NCBI GenBank assembly: GCA_947561585.1
Contig: CANNZV010002605.1
Coordinates: 27,079-91,078, forward strand
Length of the DNA: 64,000 nucleotides
Direction: 5' to 3'
From: Caprella mutica
Lineage: Eukaryota; Arthropoda; Malacostraca; Amphipoda; Caprellidae
Each line of letters opens with the position of its first letter. Positions within the stretch are counted from its first letter, which is position 1. The notes under the pieces are model-generated. The model was not told the origin of the DNA, did no database searches, and saw nothing but the letters and a program-made list of their open reading frames with translations. Both the position numbers and the translations under genes were made by a program. Shown piece after piece: positions 30,101 through 42,100 of the stretch.

Positions 30101-33100
30101 CATCATTAACTTAAATTATCATAAAATTGACTGAAGTCTTTTCTAGATATACTTTATCATACCTAGTCTGAAATTATATCGCCCTCTCGCATCGCTATGA
30201 ATATTTTTCGCTTGCTACTCTGAATATTACTATATATCCTGTTCTGTACTAGCTAGCTGGACTGGGCCACAGAAACTTAAAATTTTGCATAAATTAGTCA
30301 TTTTTTTAAATAAACAATTGTAAAAAAGTAAACCATAGTAAGGCTGTAGTATCTTATTTTTTTATATTTTGAATGTATGTATTATGTACCTCTTGTATTC
30401 TTGTTATATCAGTTACTGTACAGAGTTTATTATCGTCGATCTCTCACTTCTCTCTATTTTCTCTTTATCTCTCCATTTCTCTCTTTATCTCTCTATTTTC
30501 TCTTTATCTCTCCATTTTCTCTTTATCTCTCCATTTTCTCTCTTTATCTCTCCATGTCTCTCTTTATCTCTCCATTTCTCTCTTTATCTCTCTATTTTCT
30601 CTTTATCTCTCCATTTTCTCTTTATCTCTCCATTTTCTCTCTTTATCTCTCCATGTCTCTCTTTATCTCTCCATTTCTCTCTTTATCTCTCTATTTTCTC
30701 TTTATCTCTCTATTCTCTCTTTATCTCTCCATTTTCTCTTTATCTCTCCATTTCTCTTTCTCGCTTCTCTCCTATCGCTTTAACAGCTTCACAATAGTCC
30801 AATTCAAGGCACACACATCACATACCATTCTACACCAAACACACAATTTCTCTCTGTAGCTATAGGCCTAACTAACAAAATAAAGGCTAAGTTACGAGTT
30901 TTTGCACAGTTACACATTTCCTTCCGATCGTACAAGATAAAGTATAGATTTTTTTAATATAACTCGTTATTTTAATAATTAGTATATACTTATAGTTTTG
31001 TGATCGAAAATGTGGAACTGTCCGATAACTCGGAACTTACCCTAGCATATTGATATACATCATATTTCTATGTTTTCTAATTCTTTTTTTTTTGTATTCA
31101 ATTAAAAATTTATTTTTATTTTATCATTAAGTCTATTGTTGGTTGCAGTGACTACTCTTCATTTTCCTCTTTACAGTTCACTCTTCATTTTCCTCTACGA
31201 TTTGCATTATCTATCGTATTTATTCACCTAACTTGATTAGTTTAATTATCGGTCTTAATTATTTATTTGTATCCCTGTATACAGTTGTTTGTATCCCTAT
31301 GCCTGTATACAGTTGTTTGCATCCCTATGCCTGTATACAGTTGTTTGCATCCCTATGCCTGTATACAGTTGTTTGTATCCCTATGCCTGTATACAGTTGT
31401 TTGCATCCCTATGCCTGTATACAGTTGTTTGTATCCCTATGCCTGTATACAGTTGTATGTATCCCTATGCCTGTACACAGTTGTTTGTATCCCTATGCCT
31501 GTATACAGTTGTTTGCATCCCTATGCCTGTATACAGTTGTTTGCATCCCTATGCCTGTATACAGTTGTTTGCATCCCTATGCCTGTATACAGTTGTTTGC
31601 ATCCCTATGCCTGTATACAGTTGTTTGCATCCCTATGCCTGTATACAGTTGTTTGCATCCCTATGCCGGTATACAGTTGTTTGCATCCCTATGCCTGTAT
31701 ACAGTTGTTTTCATCTCAAATTCTCTATACAGTTGTTTTCATCTCAAATTCTCTATACAGTTGTTATCTTTTCTCTGTGTGTCGGAAGTTGCGTAAAAAA
31801 GCTACTGCGTGTTTTTTAGGAGGGAGTTCTTCCGGAATTGAAAGTTTTGTGTATGTTCTATTTTTTCCTTTCTTTTTTTCTACAAATTAACATGTTAGAG
31901 TAATTAATGGTACAAAGAAAGAGATCCTCTTTACGTTAAAACTGTTATTGGTCTTTAATAAATTGTATGGTTAATTACTAATATAATATTTATTAATTTT
32001 AATTTATTATAATGGTAAAGATGAATTTGCAATTTGTTTAAGTATATAATATTCTGATTGTGTTTGTGTTTCGTACGTACGTTAATGTTAAATTAATAAT
32101 TTATTAATTATTATATTTAATCTATATCCTAATTGTGTTTGTGTTTCGTACGTACGTTACGCCTTTCAGAAAAAAAGGAAAAGTCTTTGACTCGGTATAC
32201 TAGATAGGGGTTATAAAAACTATAGAAAAAGATGTAAAGGCTATTATGTTAATAAATTAAATAGAAATTCAACCTTATGCTAAATAAAATAGAAAATAAC
32301 TTCAGTAGAATAAAAAAGAAATTCTGTTGCGATATATTTGAAAATATTAAAAAAAATAATATAGACATGAATATACGATTTTGGAATTATTATAATGCGA
32401 ATGTAGGTACTCACTCATAATGTAGTTAATAATCATTTTTCCATCTCTATGTATTTTGTTAATGAATTTTGTATTTGGTGGTTATTGAATATTAACGGTG
32501 ATAATATTTTACTGTCAGTGACAGTATTCTACTGTCACTGACAGTATTCTACTGTCACTGATAGTATTCTACTGTCACTGATAGTATTCTACTGTCACTG
32601 ATAGTATTCTACTGTCACTGATAGTATTCTACTGTCACTGATAGTATTCTACTGTCACTGATAGTATTCTACTGTCACTGATAGTATTCTACTGTCACTG
32701 ATAGTATTCTACTGTCACTGATAGTATTCTACTGTCACTGACAGTATTCTACTGTCAGTAATAATATTCTACTGTCAGTAATAATATTCTACTGTCACTG
32801 ATAGTATTCTACTGTCACTGATAGTATTCTTCTGTCACTGATAGTATTCTACTGTCACTGATAGTATTCTACTGTCACTGACAGTATTCTACTGTCAGTA
32901 ATAATATTCTACTGTCAGTGATAATATTCTACTGTCACTGATAGTATTCTACTGTCACTGATAGTATTCTACTGTCACTGATAGTATTCTACTGTCACTG
33001 ATAGTATTCTACTGTCACTGATAGTATTCTACTGTCACTGATAGTATTCTACTGTCACTGATAGTATTCTACTGTCACTGATAGTATTCTACTGTCACTG

Positions 33101-36100
33101 ACAGTATTCTACTGTCAGTAATAATATTCTACTGTCAGTAATAATATTCTACTGTCACTGATAGTATTCTACTGTCACTGACAGTATTCTACTGTCAGTA
33201 ATAATATTCTACTGTCACTGACAGTATTCTACTGTCACTGATAGTATTCTACTGTCACTGATAGTATTCTTCTGTCACTGATAGTATTCTACTGTCACTG
33301 ATAGGATTTTACTGTTAGTTATAGGATTTTACTGTCAGTGACAGTATCTTACTTCCAGTGACAGTATCTTACTTCCAGTGACAGTATTTTACTTCCAGTG
33401 ACAGTATTTTACTTCCAGTGACAGTATTTTACTTCCAGTGACAGTATTTTACTTCCAGTGACAGTATTTTACTTCCAGTGACAGTATTTTACTTCCAGTG
33501 ACAGTATTTTACTTCCAATGACAGTATTTTACTTCCAGTGACAGTATTTTACAGTCAGTGACAGTATTTTACTTCCAGTGACAGTATTTTACTTCCAATG
33601 ACAGTATTTTACTTCCAGTGACAGTATTTTACAGTCAGTGACAGTATTTTACTTCCAGTGACAGTATTTTACAGTCAGTGACAGTATTTTACTTCCAGTG
33701 ACAGTATTTTAGTCAGTGACAGTATTTTAGTCAGTGACAGTATTTTACTTCCAGTGACAGTATTTTACTTCCAGTGACAGTATTTTACTTCCAGTGACAG
33801 TATTTTACTTCCAGTGACAGTATTTTACTTCCAGTGACAGTATTTTACTTCCAGTGACAGTATTTTACTTCCAGTGACAGTATTTTACTTCCAGTGACAG
33901 TATTTTACTTCCAGTGACAGTATTTTACTTCCAGTGACAGTATTTTACTTCCAGTGACAGTATTTTACTTCCAGTGACAGTATTTTACTTCCAGTGACAG
34001 TATTTTTTTCCCCTTTCAAAATATGTCACTGCTATTTTTTTCTTTGCTATTCTAACTGAAGGTTGTAGTATAATGTCAAACTAACAGAAAGAACAAATGC
34101 AATAGATATTCATTCATTGTTTGGTTATTATATGTATTTTGTTTAATTCAAAAGTTTACATTTTAATGCTTATATGTACTAAAATTTTTATAGCTATATT
34201 TCAACAGATTCAATTTAGAAAAAATTAATTGGTATCAATGATTCCCGCAGGTATCATGGATACCAATTAATTTTTTCTTATATGTTCGAAAATGTGGACC
34301 CGGTTGATAACTCAGATCTTACCCTTCAAATTATTAATGTTTTTTTTTATTGTGATTGAAGGTAAGCTCCGAGTTATCGGACAGTTCCTCATTTTCGACC
34401 ATTTTAATTTGTATCCATGCTGAACTGTTTTTTAAACTCCTTTCTGACTACTTCTTGTAGTCCCTTGTATTTATTTTCCATTTTACGTCCTCGATATGAT
34501 CAACGATATGGTCGAATCAGACGTTAAATCCCTAATATATTAATTAACAACGATGATCTTACCTTATTGATTACTAGGGTTGTGACAATATGCTCTTAAA
34601 ATCATAGATCTTAAGAATATCACAGACGAAATGAAATGGTATCGAATACTATATACCGCTGGTGTAGAACCATTCAATACTCTTTATTTCTCTCCGTCTA
34701 TAACATTTTCAGGATCTATGATTTTAAAAGCATATCGTCACAACCCTATTGACTACCACTGTTTGATATATTCTAATTTGTAACTCCTCTTTTTCAGGAC
34801 CTCCTCCTTCATCACCCTGTCGATGCTCTACGCCACTCTACTGGTGGTGGTGTGCATCGGGTTCCTTCTGTCCGAAGTGGTGACCCACAACGTGCCCCTG
34901 TACTACTACGAGGCTTTCTTTACCTACCTTTATGGTGGCAGCATCCTCTTCCTCCTCTATGTCTTCTGCTACCTTCTCACTGGCTCTGGAACTACCAAAG
35001 TCAAGGAACCCAAGGTAGCGATAGTAGTAACTTATATATATATATTTTTATTACAAATTTTATAAATAAAGTCAAGTAACCTAAGGTAGCAACTCGTGGC
35101 AGCGGTTCAATACCCTTTTTATTTATAAATGCATTTTATTTTCTAGTTTATTTGGTCAATGAACCTGTGTCAAAGATGGGTTCGATATCCTTTTTATTCA
35201 TAAATACATTTTATTTTACATCTCAGAGTGAGAACGGACAGACAGATAATCAAGAAATAAATAGTCAGTCATTTTTGACAGCACGCGTACACTACCAAGA
35301 TTTTAATTTTATGTTATTTCTTTAGTTCCTTTATTTTATTCTTAAATACCGTATCCATGCTACACTCTACTGTATCCATGCTAAACTCTACCGTATCCAT
35401 GCTACGCACTAACCGCTACTTTCTGTTTCAGAAGCGCAAAGGCGAAGAAGTCGCCACAGACGAAAGCAATCCCACCACCGAGAAACTCACCCCCGCCTCT
35501 CCCCCTCCTCCCAAACCCCGCAAGACTAAGATTTCTGACAATGAGCACAGTCACGGGTCTTTCTTCCTCAGGATTGGGGCTCTGGGTCAGTCTTCAAAAC
35601 TTTATTTGTTATTCTTTACATTCAAAATTAAGAAAATAATATAAATTTGAATATTGAGCCGGGCGTTTTTACCTGAGAAATTTAAATTTTTCCAAAATCT
35701 TGAAGAAAATACCCGTTTTATTTGAGAAATTAAAATTCTCCAAAAACGGGCGTTTTTCTCATGCCGAAGCATAACTCATGAGTTTTACCGTTCTAATTGT
35801 CTCCATCTCCACAGCTTTCGGTCTCGGCACCATGATTTACAATGGGTTGGAGTTCGGAGTGTTCATGGAGATACCCATGGACTCTATGTGTCACATGATC
35901 CTAAGGGGCGTGAACCCCATTGCTCAGCTGGTGTTCACCTTCATGCAGATGTACTTCATCTTCATGAACGCTAGGGTAGGTGACTGTGACACATGTAGGG
36001 TAAAGGGGCTATCTAGCTTCTTGAGAATTTTCCGTATTGATAAAGGATCTATCTAACACTTAGACCCTTTATTGAAGATCCATTTCTCCGCGATTAAAGG

Positions 36101-39100
36101 GTCTAACAACTGTTAGCTACATAATTCCTTTATCATATTTTCCCATCAATTATTTCCAGGGTTGTGACAATATGCCTTTAAAATTATAGAGAATATCACA
36201 GACGAAATGAAATGGTATCGAATACTGTATACCGCTGGTGTAGAACCATTCAGTACTCTTTAATTCTCTCCGTCTGTAATATTTTCGGGATTTATGATTT
36301 TAAAAGCATATTGTCACAATCATAATGATTCCTAATAATTATATAAAATGTATCTTTTCGTGACTTTATTGTCTACGACTTATTTATGTGAAATCAATCA
36401 AAATAATGCAACATGTTGTGTTCTATTTAGTTTTATATCATTTATTAAGTTATTATCAGGAGGAAATCTGGACCTCGGGTGAAATATATACGCTGTTACG
36501 TCACATTTTTCTAGTGTGACGCAAAATGTGACACATCAGCAGTAGTACTTCACCCGGGCTCCGGAGACACATCTGATCAAAAATAATGAAAAACTGAATA
36601 TTTCAAAACATGTTACATTATTTTCACTGATAATTATACGATACATAAATACGTCATATGCAATGAAAGTCACGGAGTTTCAGCCCCTCAAGTCAATTAT
36701 TTCTTAAATTATACATCAATATGTAAATCCGAACCGGACCTCTCAAGCCCGTTGTTATTTCCACGGTTGAAGAGTTGCTCTGATGACGTCACACAACCTA
36801 TTGTCACTACTTTGAACTAATATTTGCATATTCAATACACTGCATTTCATCCCTTCCTTTGCAGCTGAACATTCACAAGTTCAAGTGTGTGGCTCGTTTC
36901 GGTCTGATGCACATGGTGGCCACTAACATTTGTGTGTGGATAAGGACTCTGGTGAGGGAGAGTGTCAAGGACATCAATGAGTTCAAAGTCGAGAAAAACC
37001 TCACTGGGGAGGACCACATGATCATTGGTGAGGAGACCACATTTATTGGTTCATTAGACCACATTATAGCTTTTTTTTGGTTCACTGGACCACATTTTAG
37101 CTTTTTTTTTGGTTCACTGGACCACATTTTAGCTTTTTTTGGTTTATTATTTTATTGTTTTTAAAACCAGCTTTCGCTTCTTTTTTAATTTTGTGTTTTT
37201 TTTCATGCTTTTTATTTCATACTTTTTACGAATTAACCCGGGTTTGCAGAAGTATTAGATAGCACTGTGTAATAATAACAATTTTCATATTGTTTTTTCT
37301 CATATGACCGAAGATGTAGTACTGACCGATAATTCGTAACTTACCCTAGTAAAGATTATTCTAACTATTTTTAACTCCTCATTTCCTATCTTTGACTTTA
37401 ATAAGTCAGTCTTCATTAAAATTGTCTAGGGTAAGCTCCGAATTATTGGACAGTTTCCAAATTTTCGATCGTATAAGAAAAATAAATGATAGTTATCTAA
37501 CATTTATTCTAATTGGTATCCATGATACCTGCATATATCACGGATACCAGTAAAATAAAATTGAATAATGACTTTTTTTTTATGATCTATAATGTGAAAT
37601 CGTTCTATAACTCGGAACATAACCATTATAGGATAATTTACATTATAATGTCTTATGCAATTTTATACATATTTAACTAGTAAATCAACCAGGCTGTTCG
37701 GTAGAACGTGTCACAGTGTGTGGAACGATTAAAGGACACACCCACAGTGACACGTTCTACCAAACTGTCAGTATATTTATATTATAAGTAACAAATGAAC
37801 GAAATTGCGTAACGTTCGGAATAATGTAACATACCCAACTGAATCATTAATTCACTCGGCATAAAAATATGACAGTAATATAAATAATTTTTATTGCTCT
37901 TAAATATAATAGGGATATAAATAAAACCAGTTTGTTCATTATTTAAACATATTATAATTATGCTATTCTTTAAAGTTTTAAACCGTTTTAGTTCATACAA
38001 AAATATTCTGTGATTCTAAGAAGTTTCTAGAACTAGAGCAATCTAGATTGTCCTAGAGCAATCTAGAATGTCCTAGAGCAATCTAGAATGTCCTAGAGCA
38101 ATCTAGACTGTCCTAGAGCGATCTAGAATGTCCTATAACTAGAACATGAGTGTTATCTGGAGTAGCTACTCTATAAGGTTGCTCTTGCTAAGAGTGGTAT
38201 GGGCAAAGGTGTCCCCTCTCTTTTTTGTGTGTTGCTAAGAGTGTTCCGCTTTCAGAGGGCATTCGTAGAGCTCTCATCCAGAATGGTCTGCTGCAACCCA
38301 ATCGCTTCCTCTACAACTTGGATGACTTCATTGAAGTGGACCAATTCAATGAAACCCATTCTGAATGTAAGTCGAGAGTAAGCCATTCTGTAAATGAAAA
38401 TAAAGCAGGTATTTGAATTATTGAAGCTATCCGTAATAACGTCATTTAATTTTTTTTTACCATAGAAAATACCTTAATTACCTTGATAATATGAATATCA
38501 CGTAGAGTATGAATCTATTCAGTCAGTAATGTATAGTTAACCTTTAGGGTAAACTATAACTATAAATTATTGGGGTCTAAAATATATTTATTTGAGGTAA
38601 TGTTCAGTAGGAATTAAAAACCTATCGTGTGCCACTGAAATACTAGAAGCTCCTCCTATTTTTTCCACGAGAATATAAGAAAAAACTATATAATTATTAT
38701 TTTATCGTTTTTTTATATTCTCTTGGAAAAAGTAGGAGGAGCTTAGCAAAAAGTCTGGTGGAAAGACTTAAAAAACCCTACGTGTGTACGGCCCTTTAGG
38801 GCATAAAGTTTTGAACAATTTAACTATTTTTTTTTCTTTCTTCAGCTCACCACCTCCTAACTGAGAATGAGACCCTGTTCAAAAGTTGTGGTCGCGTTGA
38901 GATAATGGGTAGTCTCGTGTCAGACTCTGCCCCGTACTTATACCCCTTCATCGTGGAATACTCCCTGATAGCAGCTTGCGTGCTCTTCATCATGTGGAAA
39001 CACATTGGACGCAGCCCAAAGTAAGATGTGTGGGACACTCACAGTAGTCGCAAAATGGGAATCATGATAAATCTAACTGAAATTTTAAGAAGTTAATTGT

Positions 39101-42100
39101 TTATTGAAAAATAGTTACGGTAACTTACGAATTATCGGTAAGTTGTTTGGTCATATAAGAAAAAACTATTAAATGACAACTATTTAATTTTATTGGTATC
39201 CATGATACCTACAGGTATCATGGATACCAATAAAAAAAACTTCTTAGTTTTTTTTCTATTATGACCGAAGATGTGAATTTGACCAATAATTCGTAATTTA
39301 CCATACCTATAGTAATGCCCACTTCCCGACTACTGTAAGATTAAAATAACTAACTAGATTGACTCCAGGGTTCTAGGAAAATTCGATCTCGTTTTAAAAT
39401 TATTTTTATTTAAGAACAACAATATAAAAAATTATGTTTTATTAATTTCGATTTGAGGTATAAAAAAACTTATCAGGTCATTAAACAATCATGAAGTGTG
39501 CAGTACAACAAACTAGCGCAGGGGTGGGCAAATGCAGCACTCAGTGCTATTTTGGCACTCAAAACAGCACCGCTGCCCACCCGGGAAACGGTGCTTTATT
39601 TTCTTCCAAAGAAAATTAATAATTTTTAGCCCTGACTGCCCTATAAATTAAAAAGATAATATAGAAGTGCATGGTCAACTAATTGAAGAACAGTATATTT
39701 GTAATGAATGACCTTGATACTTTGATAGTAAATTTTATCCCTTAATAAGGAATTTTTTGTTTATTGTTACAATAGTGCCGGTGTTTGATTTATTTATCTC
39801 TGTCTCTTTTTATCAAGATCAGTTAAATTTACATCTTTCATACGCTTGTCTTGGGATATTCAAACACAGTGGTAAATATTTATGCAATCATTTTTAATTC
39901 CCATTTTTAATAAATTAGGTAAGTAATTTATCCTGTGAATTTATGAGTTACTTATTATTACTTATGCAAGATACCTTATTTTTGTTTTTATTGTGATATT
40001 TTCACATGAAGAATTTTTTTTTATATCATTTATTAATTCTTTTTGATGCAAATGATAAATCTACTACCAATATTTATGCGCAAAATATGTACCGTTGTAC
40101 ATGTTCGTACTTCAATTAAATATACCACCTCATTATATAATTACTCAGTATCCCAGCAATTTAGAAAACGAAAAGAAAATTGGCACTGAGATTCCATTTT
40201 TCGGCACTGAAAAACACCATGTGTGCCCACCCCTGAACTAGCGGATATCAAAAACTACATAACTGCTATTTGAGATTCAAAATAATCATTTCATCCCGAT
40301 ATCGAATTTTCCGGTCACAATCATTAGGAAAAGTAGATATATTTTCAAAAACGAAATTTTAAAGACAAATATAGAAAGTTTTGATGTATCTAACCCATGC
40401 CTCTTTCCCCAGGTATGTCTATGACCCTGAACTTGGTGATGGTGTCTCTATTGCCTCTAGACGCTGTCAAGTCAAAGTCGATTGTATTGGTGCTAGCAAA
40501 GGTAGGTACTGAATATAAAAATAGATAATTAACTATGCAGGCTGTTTCATTTTAGATAGGACAAAATTATACAGATTGCATGAAAATTCAAAATTAAACC
40601 TTTTTCAAGAATAACGAAAGTCCAAGAATGCTTCGTTATTGAGAAATTGATACCTTGATTCTAGGGTTATTTTTGACATTCACGGTAGGTACTAAGTTCT
40701 GTTCTGTTTAATTTTTCACCTATAACCATCTGTTAGGAATGTACTTATGAACATCTAGGTAAGAGTTCTTTTAAATCTTCAGTATCTTGAAAAATGAGTA
40801 GTTTTGATAATTTAGGATAACAGATATTTTATGTGAAATGAGTCAAAAAAAATTATCCTTGAATCAGGGTATCAATATATTGATAATCAAGCATAACTGG
40901 ATATTTTGGTTATTCTTTCAAAAGTTTTTATGTAAACTGTCAAATTTTGTCGGATCTGTGCAAAAAACGCCTTTTATATTAGCTTATTTTAGAAGTAGTT
41001 CCAAACTTCCATTCATGTGTATCTAATTTATTGATGCTTGAAATTTTTTGTAGCGTAATGATGTTATTCAGATGTATAATTTATCTTCGGTTATTTACGC
41101 ATATTATTTTAATTGGCCATTATTTATCCAGATTTAAATTAATATTCTTTTTCAGTTGACAGACGTCAAGGGACAGATTTCCTAAAAAGACGTTAAATAT
41201 CTCACTATATAAATTACCTATTAAATTCATTCTGGCACAGTATTTGAAAATGTTTTCCATTTTCAGGTCTGTTCTGCGGTCTGTTGGTTCTTGTCTCCAC
41301 TCTGGTGTGTCTGATCCTCTTCTTCGTGTTCGTTCACAAGGAAGACCTCAAAGAGATTGCTATCTACCTCGCAGACGTGTCTCACTGCGCTATCATGCTA
41401 TTGAGTATCATTGCTATCTTCATTGGATTCTGCAGGTACGTAGTGTGTTTGAATGAATTCTTTGGTTTATTTAGATTGTGCTAAAACCCATTGTCTATCA
41501 TATCTAACACTTCATCTACTGTATTTATCACTTTGGCTATTTTAATCTTAATGAGTTTGATGTTCAGGAGGTATGGGAAGAACTATGTGTAATGTGTTTA
41601 AAAAACACCTGCCTTATTTATAAACCTACGGTACTGTATTTTTTACAAGTTGTTAGTAGCTATATATAGTATAATATACTCATGTATTTAAGACATTGGC
41701 AACTTAGTGAGCAGAGCTTTGATTGGGTGGAAGAGAGGGTGTGTTTCTCGCTTGTGTATGTGTTCTCCATGAATATGTATGAACCGATATGTGTTTGGCG
41801 GTTTAACAAGCTGTATTTCTTTTTATACGTTGCCACACGTCACCACATTGCTATTAATTTACGTGACTTGAGCTAATTTACGCAGATACGTAAATATTTT
41901 TTAACAACAAAAATATATATGGCATTTATGTAGGAAAAAAGTCAAGAAAGGTCGGTGAATTTAATGGAATGACATGGAAGATATTTAGTAATTTAAAAAG
42001 GATGTGCTTAGAAAACAAACGTCAAGCTAATTAGGGTTAACTAACACTTCATCTTTCGTAATTAACCCTTTCATTTCATCTACTGTATTTAATAAATAAA

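Noticed and set aside
30369..31890. Leu/Ser- and Cys/Tyr-rich open frames over two arrays
   Set aside because: Three overlapping frames each, made by 17/18-bp and 28-bp units; they resemble membrane proteins only because of T- and C-rich codons.
401..34008. CRISPR-like arrays
   Set aside because: The repeats are direct and contiguous, without unique spacers, in an animal genome.
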